Assembly (NCBI GenBank): GCA_025774735.1
Contig: JALGZU010000040.1
Span: 1 to 13,165, forward strand
Reading direction: 5' to 3'
DNA from: a candidate division LCP-89 bacterium
Lineage (GTDB): Bacteria; Electryoneota; B3-LCP
DNA: 13,165 bases
Shown here one piece after another: positions 6,910-13,165 of the stretch. Every line of letters starts with the position of its first letter. The first letter of the stretch is position 1. Below the pieces are notes generated by a model. It ran no database searches. It worked only from the letters and a program-made list of their open reading frames with translations, and had not been told where the DNA came from. The translations under genes were made by a program, and so were the position numbers.

Positions 6910-6942
6910 AGCCCGGTCATTTTTGGTGACCGGGTTCTTTTT
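6910..6942 (+). terminator. Rho-independent terminator after the M24 peptidase gene
   Basis: CCCGGTCA (6912-6919) and TGACCGGG (6927-6934) form a perfect 8-bp stem with a 7-nt loop, followed by TTCTTTTT. It ends the plus-strand gene string. The T-tract abuts the stop codon of the convergent gene at 6941, and the stem may also slow transcription from that side. Confidence 0.85.
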
Positions 6943-7996
6943 ACGGCGCGAACTGTACCAATGCGGTTAGATAGACGGTGTGATCCGAAGTAATCCTCCG
7001 ATCATGTACGTCTACATTTCCAGTCAATCCGGTATACTGATAGATATATTTAACATCCACACCGAAGTCGAGAGATGACGTTATCCGCCAATAATATCGA
7101 CAATAGGCTCCGATCTCCGTATTTGTAAATCCTGTATCTTCCGGCGTTGATGGCAGCAGCTGTTCATAATCTGACGAAAGCTTCAATTTGCCGCCACCGC
7201 CCTTTACATAATATCCGGCTCTGAACGATTCCATTAATTTGCCATCCTCATCCTGCTTCCATGCAACGCCGGAGGCACCGAAAAGTATCCCCCAGAAATC
7301 TTGTACGGCATGATAGACATTATAATAAACATCATTTCCAAATTCATCTATATCTAATTCCCTGCTGCGAGGCCTCTGCCAGCGCGCATGATAGACCCCC
7401 ACCTCGATGATGCTCCCTTGATCCCTGAAAGGAGTCAAAGAAAGACCGAATTCCGCATCCTGGAATTCCGATACCATATACAGACGAGATCCTGATGAAA
7501 TAACCGACGGTTCGCCGGTGTAGGGAATATAATTGAAATCCTGATCGCTTTCCAATTCGGCAACGAATACCTCCTTTCTGTATCTGACAAACACCGGATC
7601 CACAACGTTTATTTGCGCCATCAACTTCATATTGCCCGGTGGGTGAAGCGTGGACGGTTCGGCGACCGATATTAATTCCGATGAGCTTGTGAAACCGAAA
7701 TCGGTCTGCAGGTTCAGGTAAGGTCTATCCAGAATGCGCAAATCTTCCGCTAAGTGTAAAAGTGGTTTTGAATACAAGAGCTCGAAAAAGGCCATCCGAT
7801 TGCCATAGGTCTTCACATCCAGAGGCGGATCGATGTTCGTCATCCAGAAAGAACCGGTCGCGCCCACATTGACGTTCAACCCGGATAAAATGGAAGACCA
7901 GGTGTCCGCCCGCTCCCCGGAATCTTCGCCCGAAGCAATTGAAAACGATACCAACGAAGAAATGAAAACCGACGGAATGACCAGAAAACGTTTCAC
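6941..7996 (-). CDS. Predicted outer-membrane beta-barrel protein, family not recognised
   Basis: A 351-residue protein starting with a signal peptide (MKRFLVIPSVFISSLVSFSI, probable cleavage near SIASG-ED). The rest is rich in alternating aromatic/hydrophobic strands such as RAGYYVKGGGGKLKLSS, IGAYCRYYWRITSSLDFGVD and the closing HTVYLTALVQFAP. Periodic short strands, turns rich in D/N/G and a hydrophobic final strand suggest an outer-membrane barrel, possibly a porin-like or lipid-A/aromatic-compound channel. I do not recognise a named family. The start is a GTG at 7994-7996 with a GGCGAGG site upstream. It is transcribed convergently to the M24 gene and separated from the beta-helix gene by a terminator, so it is likely monocistronic. 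Its wording looks somewhat richer in A/T-ending codons than the methyltransferase and peptidase genes, which could indicate different origin or lower expression. Confidence 0.7.
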   Translation of the reverse strand: MKRFLVIPSVFISSLVSFSIASGEDSGERADTWSSILSGLNVNVGATGSFWMTNIDPPLDVKTYGNRMAFFELLYSKPLLHLAEDLRILDRPYLNLQTDFGFTSSSELISVAEPSTLHPPGNMKLMAQINVVDPVFVRYRKEVFVAELESDQDFNYIPYTGEPSVISSGSRLYMVSEFQDAEFGLSLTPFRDQGSIIEVGVYHARWQRPRSRELDIDEFGNDVYYNVYHAVQDFWGILFGASGVAWKQDEDGKLMESFRAGYYVKGGGGKLKLSSDYEQLLPSTPEDTGFTNTEIGAYCRYYWRITSSLDFGVDVKYIYQYTGLTGNVDVHDRRITSDHTVYLTALVQFAP

Positions 7997-8161
7997 GATT
8001 GCGGCCTCGCCGTTTCCAACGATTACATCATAAATAGATAATTATCAATAGTTGTTCTTCTAAACAATGAAACTCTAAGCTAAAGCTATTAGTTTCCAGT
8101 TGACTTACGGTTCTTCTTGTTGTGATATGTATATGTTCGAAGTAGAGCTGAACAGGTTCAC

Positions 8162-8193
8162 AAAAAAAAGGCGGATAGTCAGCCCGCCTTTTT
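8162..8193 (-). terminator. Terminator of the beta-helix gene (bidirectional-looking)
   Basis: AAAAAGGCGG (8165-8174) and CCGCCTTTTT (8184-8193) form a 10-bp stem with a 9-nt loop. On the minus strand the stem is followed by a run of eight T (complement of 8162-8169). It lies about 40 bp past the stop codon of the gene ending at 8232. Confidence 0.88.
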
Positions 8194-8231
8194 CCACCCC
8201 TATAGTGAGTCTTCTTGTGCTGGATTGTCTG

Positions 8232-10172
8232 CTACTTCATCAGCATCATTTTTTTAACCGAAGTGAAGTCACCGGCCTCGATGCGGCATAGGTACAAGCC
8301 GGAAGACAGCGCCGTGGCATCAAAGGTCGCCTCATGTGAACCAGCTCTGCGGTGGCCGTTGACTAGTGTTTCAACCAGACGGCCAGCGGCGTCGTAAATG
8401 GTCAGTTCTACAGGAGTATCTTCAGGTAGACGGTAACTGATGGTGGTCAGCGGGTTGAAGGGATTGGGGAATGCTCCGCACAATGCAAAATCATCCCGTA
8501 GGGCGGGGGTGCTTCCCCCGCCAATATCTTCGGCAATAAAGGATTCGCCTGTGTTGAACCAGCCGGACAGAGCTTCAGAGCCGTCGGAACCCAGTTTGAT
8601 GAAGGCGAAGCTGTCGTGGGTCGTATCCGAACCGGCTGTGGCGTAAGCGTGGTAAATGTACGTTCCTTCCGGTGCACCCACTGGGACGGTCTGCGTTCTC
8701 TCGCGCCCGATGGTGGCTTCGCTACCGACGTCAACATTCACCGGGCCCAGGGTTGGTCCGAAAATGCTTCCATCAGGCAGTGTGACATCGCACCAGGCGT
8801 CGACATTCAAGGAGAGCATGGCAATGTTAGTGACCTGGATGTAATAGTCGAATCTGCCGCCACCAGCCGGGATTTCGATGGGCATATCGAAGGGTGTCAG
8901 CAGAACTCGCAACGGCATACTCTGATCGTAGAAGAAGGCACCCATATCGGCGATGGTGGCGTCGGGATCAGTGCCCATGCCGGCGTCAATGCAGGGTGAG
9001 CCCCAGGAGAGGCGGTAGTCATTCTGAGTCGGATAGACGAATTCGGGATCGAGGAAGATATTGGCGAAGTCATCGCAGGGATCCCCGTTGAGGTTGACTC
9101 CGGTGATGACACCCAAGCCGGTGGGAACCTCCCCGGTGAAGTCTCCCCCTTCGTTATTGTAGAAATCGCAATAGGAGAATCTGGCTTCGGGAGATTGGTC
9201 AAAGTAAACGCCTCCGTTGCCGGAGTTTCCTTCCACAATGGTATTATCGATTTCCGGGGTAGAACTTTGAATGCAGTAAATCCCGCCGCCATCAGATGAA
9301 GCACTATTGCCGCTGATGGTGCAATTGCTGATAGAGGGATCAGAGTTTTCCTGGCAGAAAATCCCTCCACCTACATCTAAAGTACTATTGCCATTGATGG
9401 TGCAAGCGGTGATGGTGGGGCCGGACTGATACATCCCAAGACCACCTCCACCGCCGCTCGCCGAATTCCCTGTTAAGGTGCAATTTGAGATGATTGGGAA
9501 TGCGTCGTAGGCGGAGCCAATCCCGCCGCCTACGTTGTTCGCATAATTCCCATTGAAGGTACAGCCGTCTATTACAGGATTGGAATCGAATCCGCAGGCA
9601 AGGCCACCTCCGCCCTCACCATCACCGCCATAACTGCTGCAATTTTCAATCAGGCAATTCAGTATTTGCGGGTAGGAATTCATTATGCAGCCAATCCCGC
9701 CCCCGGAAACCTCAGCTGAACACTCGCGGATGGTGCAATGGCTGATCACCGGACTGGAAGCGTTGCAAAAAATGCCGCCAGCATGGTAATCAGGTTCAGG
9801 TCCCGTAGCACGTCCGTACTCCACGATACAGTAGGACAGGTGGCTGTTGTCGGGAGCATTGATGAAGCGGATGCCGTGCCAGCCTGTGATGGTGTTCGCC
9901 GCGGTGAAGAGGATGGAATCGGTCTCCGTTCCCACCGCTTCCAGGAAACCGTTGACGATGAACTTGTAGTGCCCCTGGAAGATGACCTCCACGCCGGGAT
10001 CGATAGTCAAGGTTTCTCCGAAGGGCACGGCGATCTCGCCTTCGACGAGGTACGGCGATCCCGGCAGATCCCAGGTGCCGGAAACGTTCCCGCCGGGAAC
10101 GACAGTCTGGGCTGACATGAGAACCGGAACCAGTATGCTCAGAGCCAAACTGATTATAATTTTCCTGTACAT
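8232..10172 (-). CDS. Secreted right-handed beta-helix protein with C-terminal sorting-type domain
   Basis: A 646-residue exported protein. A signal peptide (MYRKIIISLALSILVPVLMSAQ) is followed by an N-terminal cap (about 30-95: VVPGGNVSGTW, LTIDPGVEVIF). About eight beta-helix rungs then run over roughly 130-335. The rungs repeat every 25-30 residues around a G-G-G-I/L-x-C core followed by P-x-I-x-N/H-C-T-I and G-N-S. The helix ends with SPCIDAGMGTDPDATIADMG, the usual closing turn of such proteins. A beta-sandwich (about 420-530) follows. The last 80 residues (FPNPFNPLTTISYRLPED, IYDAAGRLVETL, LSSGLYLCRIEAG, KKMMLMK) form the FlgD-like/type A sorting domain that directs type IX-like secretion. 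A surface adhesin or polysaccharide-binding role is likely; no lyase active site is evident. AAGGAGG sits 6 nt before the ATG. Transcription ends at the terminator at 8162-8193. Confidence 0.9.
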   Translation of the reverse strand: MYRKIIISLALSILVPVLMSAQTVVPGGNVSGTWDLPGSPYLVEGEIAVPFGETLTIDPGVEVIFQGHYKFIVNGFLEAVGTETDSILFTAANTITGWHGIRFINAPDNSHLSYCIVEYGRATGPEPDYHAGGIFCNASSPVISHCTIRECSAEVSGGGIGCIMNSYPQILNCLIENCSSYGGDGEGGGGLACGFDSNPVIDGCTFNGNYANNVGGGIGSAYDAFPIISNCTLTGNSASGGGGGLGMYQSGPTITACTINGNSTLDVGGGIFCQENSDPSISNCTISGNSASSDGGGIYCIQSSTPEIDNTIVEGNSGNGGVYFDQSPEARFSYCDFYNNEGGDFTGEVPTGLGVITGVNLNGDPCDDFANIFLDPEFVYPTQNDYRLSWGSPCIDAGMGTDPDATIADMGAFFYDQSMPLRVLLTPFDMPIEIPAGGGRFDYYIQVTNIAMLSLNVDAWCDVTLPDGSIFGPTLGPVNVDVGSEATIGRERTQTVPVGAPEGTYIYHAYATAGSDTTHDSFAFIKLGSDGSEALSGWFNTGESFIAEDIGGGSTPALRDDFALCGAFPNPFNPLTTISYRLPEDTPVELTIYDAAGRLVETLVNGHRRAGSHEATFDATALSSGLYLCRIEAGDFTSVKKMMLMK

Positions 10173-10570
10173 AGGAGCCTCCTTATAATGTTATCATGTG
10201 TAGAATGGAACTTTCAATGATTATATGAGACAAAAAACGCTCATGAAACCACCTCACCGTCGAGGCTAGTTCAAAAGCGTCTTCATCTTACAGGCCTACT
10301 ATCCTGTTCGACAAGGCGACCCACAATTTTGTTGCAGGTCAAGCCCGAATTGTCGTCAGATCACAGTTGTTGGCCGATCTTATGCAGAAATTTACGAATT
10401 TTATGTAATATACAATTAATCAAGTACAAAGTCAAGAGAAAAGATGCGGACATCGAAATATTTTATTATTGATAACAATGAATTCGCTGTACGTACGATT
10501 GCGCTTAAGAGAATGAATAATCCAATAAAAAAGGCGTCCAGCGCGAGCGGGACGCCCCTTAATATCACAC
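10173..10570. other. Intergenic region upstream of the beta-helix gene
   Basis: About 400 bp without a convincing gene. On the minus strand it contains the ribosome binding site (AAGGAGG, 10179-10185) and a TATAAT (complement of 10220-10225) with only weak -35 candidates. At the far end is the terminator of the cysteine desulfurase gene. A 44-codon plus-strand frame beginning at 10444 runs through that terminator and is not accepted as a gene. The middle (10260-10430) is AT-rich with only short inverted repeats, such as CGACAA against TTGTCG. Confidence 0.6.
10524..10557 (-). terminator. Terminator of the cysteine-desulfurase-family gene
   Basis: GGCGTCC (10533-10539) pairs with GGACGCC (10550-10556) across a 10-nt loop. 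On the minus strand the stem is followed by TTTTTTAT (complement of 10525-10532). It lies 14 bp past the stop codon of the gene ending at 10571. Confidence 0.88.
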
Positions 10571-11749
10571 TCACTTGAGTCTTTTGCGTCCCCGCTCGGC
10601 AATCTCCTTCACCGCCTCGATGGCGGTGGCGACATCTGCCTCCGTATTAAATGCGCCGATCGAAAAACGGACGGTTCCGTGTATTTTCATCGTGCCTATC
10701 TGTTCATGTAAAAGCGGTGTGCACTGAAGACCGGTGCGGGTGGCGATGTTGTAATCGACGTCCAGCATGATGCCGACATCGCCGGCTTCAAAGCCTTCAA
10801 TGTTCGTAGAAACTACCGATAGATGACGGTCCATGTCTTCACAGCCGTAAACGATTACCCCATCAATTTCCCTGAAACCACTCAATAACTTACGAGTTAA
10901 TTTCATTTCACGTGCATGGATGTTCTCGATGCCCTGTTCATCCAGAAACTCCTGACCGGCCCACAAAGAAGCTACTCCGACCATGTTGGGAGTCCCATAT
11001 TCCATCCGATAAGGATATTCATCGAGATGATAAAGATAAGCTGATCGGACGCCGGTGCCGCCCGCCCGCGTATGGCGGATTTCCACGTCTTTACGGACGC
11101 ATATTCCCCCAATGCCCGTAAACCCCATCAACGATTTATGACCCGTGAAAGCGAGGACATCGATATGCATCTCTTTCATATTGATAGGGATCACACCGGC
11201 AGTTTGAGAGCTATCGACGGCGAAGAGGACTCCGTTTTCCTTACACACTCTACCAATTTCTGCTAAAGGTTGAACCGTTCCTATGACGTTTGATCCGTGG
11301 TTGAGGATAACAAGTTTGGTGTTTGACTTTATTGCCGATTTTATGTCACTGGGATCCATGAATCCTATATCATCAAACGGGACGAAAGTCACTTCAACGC
11401 CGCCATCTCGCATCAGGTGGTGAAGCGGTCTCACGACAGAGTTATGCTCAAGATTGGTCGAAACGACATGATCTCCTCGCTGCACCAAACCCATAATGAT
11501 CAAATTCAGAGCATCGGTGGCATTGTAACCGAAACAAAGACGCTCGGGAACATCTTCATCTCCGCCGAAAAATTTGGTCAGCCGGGCTCTCAAGTCTTCG
11601 AGAATGTTGCCCGCTTCTATAGCCATGTCGAAACCGCTGCGACCGGGATTGACTCCCGTTTTGCGGTAAAAATCGACAGCAAATTCGTAGACATTATCGG
11701 GTTTCGGCCAGGCAGTCGCCGCGTTGTCCAGGTAAATCAGGTTCTCCAT
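10571..11749 (-). CDS. Cysteine desulfurase family protein (class V aminotransferase fold)
   Basis: A 392-residue PLP enzyme expected to move sulfur from cysteine as a persulfide, releasing alanine. The N-terminus IYLDNAATAWPKPDNV is the family opening. PLP contacts are visible: His102 (NLEHNSVVRP, ring stacking), Asp179 and Gln182 (AVDSSQTAG), and the Schiff-base lysine Lys205 in FTGHKSLMGFTGIGG. The persulfide cysteine is Cys343 in RTGLQCTPLLHE, and Arg361 in GTVRFSIG should bind the substrate carboxylate. The RTGLxCxP/GTVRFSxGxFNT pairing recalls the EF2568-type subfamily (TIGR01977) rather than classical IscS or SufS. No SufBCD, IscU or thiolation partner is adjacent, so the sulfur acceptor is unknown. 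The ATG has TGGAGAT just upstream. The gene has its own terminator and appears monocistronic. Confidence 0.92.
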   Translation of the reverse strand: MENLIYLDNAATAWPKPDNVYEFAVDFYRKTGVNPGRSGFDMAIEAGNILEDLRARLTKFFGGDEDVPERLCFGYNATDALNLIIMGLVQRGDHVVSTNLEHNSVVRPLHHLMRDGGVEVTFVPFDDIGFMDPSDIKSAIKSNTKLVILNHGSNVIGTVQPLAEIGRVCKENGVLFAVDSSQTAGVIPINMKEMHIDVLAFTGHKSLMGFTGIGGICVRKDVEIRHTRAGGTGVRSAYLYHLDEYPYRMEYGTPNMVGVASLWAGQEFLDEQGIENIHAREMKLTRKLLSGFREIDGVIVYGCEDMDRHLSVVSTNIEGFEAGDVGIMLDVDYNIATRTGLQCTPLLHEQIGTMKIHGTVRFSIGAFNTEADVATAIEAVKEIAERGRKRLK

Positions 11750-11789
11750 TCAGATCTCCACTTCTAAGTTTCATAAACGAAATTGAAAG

Positions 11790-11819
11790 TTAATATTTTT
11801 TTAAGTAAATATCAAGCAA
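11790..11819 (-). promoter_or_regulatory. Possible promoter of the cysteine desulfurase gene
   Basis: On the minus strand TTGCTT (complement of 11814-11819) is 18 bp from TATTAA (complement of 11790-11795), within a very A/T-rich stretch about 40 bp before the ATG. An overlapping TTGATA-17-TAACTT is an alternative. Both matches are moderate. Confidence 0.35.
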
Positions 11820-11905
11820 ATCAGGCTGAATTCCCCTGACGGTGTTCCCGGCGCGGGATCCCCGGATGTACACTAATGGCGCAACGTATTCTGCCCAAGA
11901 AAAAC

Positions 11906-11934
11906 TTGCATTTGCTGACTGGAAAATGTATATT
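11906..11934 (+). promoter_or_regulatory. Promoter of the tRNA-Arg gene
   Basis: TTGCAT (11906-11911), a 17-bp spacer and TATATT (11929-11934) lie so that transcription would begin about 6 nt before the mature tRNA 5' end at 11947. This short leader is what RNase P would remove. Confidence 0.75.
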
Positions 11935-11946
11935 GATTTTTTATTT

Positions 11947-12020
11947 GCGCCCTTAGCTCAACTGGATAGAGCGTCTGGCTACGGACCAGAAGGTTGGGGG
12001 TTCGAATCCCTTAGGGCGTA
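11947..12020 (+). tRNA. tRNA-Arg (anticodon ACG)
   Basis: A 74-nt cloverleaf including the discriminator A. The acceptor arms GCGCCCT and AGGGCGT pair over 7 bp with a G-U at position 1-72. The D-arm is GCTC/GAGC. The anticodon stem TCTGG/CCAGA carries the loop CTACGGA with anticodon ACG. The T-arm GGGGG/CCCTT has the loop TTCGAAT and two G-U pairs. Reading CGU, CGC and CGA would require A34-to-inosine editing by TadA, as is usual for this bacterial tRNA. CCA is not encoded, so it must be added after transcription. Confidence 0.95.
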
Positions 12021-12027
12021 CATCGAT

Positions 12028-12059
12028 AAAGCCGCAGAACTAAACCCTGCGGCTTTTTT
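12028..12059 (+). terminator. Rho-independent terminator of the tRNA-Arg gene
   Basis: AAAGCCGCAG (12028-12037) and CTGCGGCTTT (12047-12056) form a 10-bp stem with a 9-nt loop and a run of six T (12054-12059). It starts 7 nt after the tRNA and isolates it from the sigma factor operon. Confidence 0.92.
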
Positions 12060-12096
12060 CGTACAATCGATCCGTTTTTAAAACAGGCAGAGCGGA

Positions 12097-12122
12097 TGTA
12101 ACCATTTTTACGGGAAGGCGTC
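12097..12122 (+). promoter_or_regulatory. ECF-type promoter, probably autoregulating the sigma factor operon
   Basis: TGTAAC (12097-12102), exactly 16 bp, then CGTC (12119-12122). This matches the classical ECF pattern (an AAC -35 core and a CGTC -10, as for Bacillus SigM/SigW/SigX promoters, TGxAAC-N16/17-CGT). It is the only such match I noticed in the window and lies upstream of an ECF sigma gene, which suggests positive autoregulation. The predicted start is near 12129. TATATA directly after CGTC could also serve a housekeeping polymerase, but no good -35 lies at the right distance. Confidence 0.7.
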
Positions 12123-12130
12123 TATATAAC

Positions 12131-12265
12131 AGAAAGCGTATCGCCAGCCCCTGGGGGGTGCAGACGCCCTGGACCGATGAGCGGGGCTTACCGAAATTGA
12201 AAACTCCGGAGAGCGGCAGCCTGAAGCATTGAGCCTTCGGTCCAGAATCCGGCGAAACGCTTTTT
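12131..12265 (+). ncRNA. Candidate structured 5' leader of the ECF sigma operon
   Basis: Bases 12131-12145 pair with 12251-12265. The core AAAGCGT-A-TCGCC against GGCGA-A-ACGCTTT gives 12 pairs around one A-A mismatch, with two more weak pairs outside. Inside it CTGGACCGA (12169-12177) pairs perfectly with TCGGTCCAG (12237-12245). The outer helix begins within a few bases of the start predicted from the ECF promoter, and its 3' arm ends in TTTTT, 22 nt before the GTG start codon. I could not match it to a known riboswitch or ncRNA class; functional status is inference. Confidence 0.45.
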
Positions 12266-12287
12266 ATGGATCAACAAGACGGTTTGA

Positions 12288-12794
12288 GTGGACTGGGAAA
12301 ACATCTATAGGGAACACGCACCCGGCGTCAATCAATATCTGTTGACCCTGTCGGGAAACAGCCATGAAGCTGAAGATCTGTTGCAGGAGACCTTCATCAA
12401 AGCCATGCGCGCTGAATCGAGTCTGAAAGATCCGGATAAAATCCATTCCTGGCTGATGAGCATCTCGAGGAACCTCTACTTCGACGGTCTCAAAAAGCAG
12501 GTGCGGCGCAAGACCACCAGCGTCGGGAATTTCGCTGAAGAGGCGGGCCAGATCCCGCTGAGCCAGGATTGCCCGGAAGCGCAGGTACTGTCAAAGGATT
12601 TCAACGGCAAGCTGGAGCAGGTGATGGGGGAACTGTCGGAAACTCACCGCACCGCGTTCACGCTGGGGGTTATACAGAAGATGCCCTACCGGGACATCGA
12701 GGAGATTACCGGGTGGTCACAGGCGATGGTGAAAATCAACATCTTTCGAGCCCGCAAGAAGATCGCTGCGGAGCTGATCGAATTCCGGGAGTAA
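12288..12794 (+). CDS. ECF-subfamily RNA polymerase sigma factor
   Basis: A 168-residue two-domain sigma factor. Region 2 spans about residues 8-72: YREHAPGVNQYLLTL, then AEDLLQETFIKAM (28-40, the region 2.2 core-binding helix), and WLMSISRNLYFDGLKK (55-70, -10 recognition). A short linker (73-105) leads to region 4 (106-160). Its helix-turn-helix YRDIEEITGWSQAMVKINIFRARKKI would read the -35 element. There is no sigma-1.1 or region 3, and the length is normal for ECF factors. The start is a GTG directly preceded in frame by TGA, so no upstream start exists. Its ribosome binding site is weak, which fits low basal translation. The anti-sigma gene begins 4 bp after the stop codon. The ECF-type promoter and structured leader upstream suggest autoregulation and post-transcriptional control. 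Confidence 0.93.
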   Translation: MDWENIYREHAPGVNQYLLTLSGNSHEAEDLLQETFIKAMRAESSLKDPDKIHSWLMSISRNLYFDGLKKQVRRKTTSVGNFAEEAGQIPLSQDCPEAQVLSKDFNGKLEQVMGELSETHRTAFTLGVIQKMPYRDIEEITGWSQAMVKINIFRARKKIAAELIEFRE

Positions 12795-12798
12795 TACG

Positions 12799-13165
12799 AT
12801 GATGACATGCGAAGACTATCAAGTTAACCTATCGGCCATGATAGACGGCGAACTCCGAGGAAGTGAGTTGGCCGACACGGTGGCGCATCTGTCGGTCTGT
12901 GAGACCTGTATGGCGGAGTTCAAACGGTTCCAGTCGCTGCAGGAACGGATCGACGCCGAAGTGTGTCCGCCGCCGCTGCCAGCACGGTCGTGGCAGGTTA
13001 TATCGGAAGCCGCCGCACCGAAGCCCCGGGCTCGAATCATTCCCCTGCACTCCCGGTTCGTGCGCATCGCCTCAATCGCCGCCGCTCTGCTGATTTTCTT
13101 CGGGTTGGGATTCTTCCTACGCAACCCGTCTATCCCGGTCATGGACCAGAATACTCCCATTATGC
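12799..13165 (+). CDS. Zinc-finger transmembrane anti-sigma factor (truncated by window end)
   Basis: An open frame of 122 codons continues off the right edge. It begins MMTCEDYQVNLSAMIDGEL, followed by HLSVCETC (30-37). That is the H-x3-C-x2-C motif of zinc-binding anti-sigma (ZAS) domains, with the usual 'SAMIDGEL' helix before it. After a proline-rich linker (56-86) a membrane helix lies at about 88-107 (RIASIAAALLIFFGLGFFL), so the N-terminus is cytoplasmic and the missing C-terminal part should be periplasmic. It would hold the upstream ECF sigma factor inactive at the membrane until a signal triggers release. GGGAG (12787-12791), overlapping the end of the sigma gene, precedes the ATG by 7 nt, consistent with translational coupling. 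A second ATG at 12802 is an alternative start. The frame is supported by its motifs although it is incomplete. Confidence 0.9.
   Translation, partial: MMTCEDYQVNLSAMIDGELRGSELADTVAHLSVCETCMAEFKRFQSLQERIDAEVCPPPLPARSWQVISEAAAPKPRARIIPLHSRFVRIASIAAALLIFFGLGFFLRNPSIPVMDQNTPIM

Noticed and set aside
10444..10578. 44-codon plus-strand frame starting MRTSKYFIIDNNEF
   Set aside because: It runs straight through the minus-strand terminator at 10524-10557 and into the end of the desulfurase gene, lacks a clear Shine-Dalgarno and resembles no known peptide.
11947..12060. tRNA gene as integration site of a mobile element
   Set aside because: No integrase and no repeat of the tRNA 3' end was found in the window.
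11842..12081. 79-codon plus-strand frame
   Set aside because: It spans the tRNA-Arg gene, its promoter and its terminator.
12131..12265. Known riboswitch classes (SAM, glycine, TPP, cobalamin, SAH) for the sigma leader
   Set aside because: Short similarities such as CCGATGA or GGAGAG appear, but none of the required conserved cores is complete in either orientation.

Overview
The window looks like ordinary chromosome (GC roughly in the low fifties by eye) from a Gram-negative-type bacterium. It most resembles one of the uncultured lineages of the Bacteroidota/FCB superphylum. The best clue is the gene at 8232-10172, whose product has a right-handed beta-helix and ends in a domain with FPNPFNP, the spaced pattern YDxxGR and LSSGLY. 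That domain is typical of type IX-like/FlgD-like C-terminal sorting domains in that superphylum. A predicted outer-membrane protein and a lipoprotein cyclophilin fit a two-membrane cell. The taxonomic placement is inference. I saw no phage, transposon, integrase or CRISPR array.

Left block (1-2460, minus strand): an exported family C69 peptidase, then a GNAT acetyltransferase, then the 5' end of a TerB-like protein that runs off the window. Spacings are 52 and 11 bp and a good promoter lies at 2429-2457, so this is probably one operon. A 363-bp divergent region separates it from the next block.

Central plus-strand block (2548-6936): a near-consensus sigma-70 promoter leads to a DUF4412-like periplasmic protein. 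It is followed by a lipoprotein peptidyl-prolyl isomerase, a response regulator with an H-box-like helical C-terminus, a solitary DNA methyltransferase and an M24 metallopeptidase. Gaps are 73, 9, 40 and 33 bp, and a strong terminator follows the M24 gene. The block may be one transcription unit.

Right-centre block (6941-11749, minus strand): a predicted outer-membrane beta-barrel of unknown family, a large secreted beta-helix protein, and a stand-alone cysteine-desulfurase-family enzyme. The last two each have a clear terminator at the 3' end, so they are probably separate transcription units.

Right block (11906-13165, plus strand): tRNA-Arg(ACG) with its own promoter and terminator, then an ECF sigma factor and the start of its zinc-binding transmembrane anti-sigma factor. 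Upstream of the sigma gene is TGTAAC-N16-CGTC, a very close match to the classical ECF-type promoter, so autoregulation is likely. The leader it would produce can close on itself through a 13-position helix (12 pairs) whose 5' arm starts almost exactly at the predicted transcription start. That structured, apparently undescribed ECF leader is the most interesting feature of the window.
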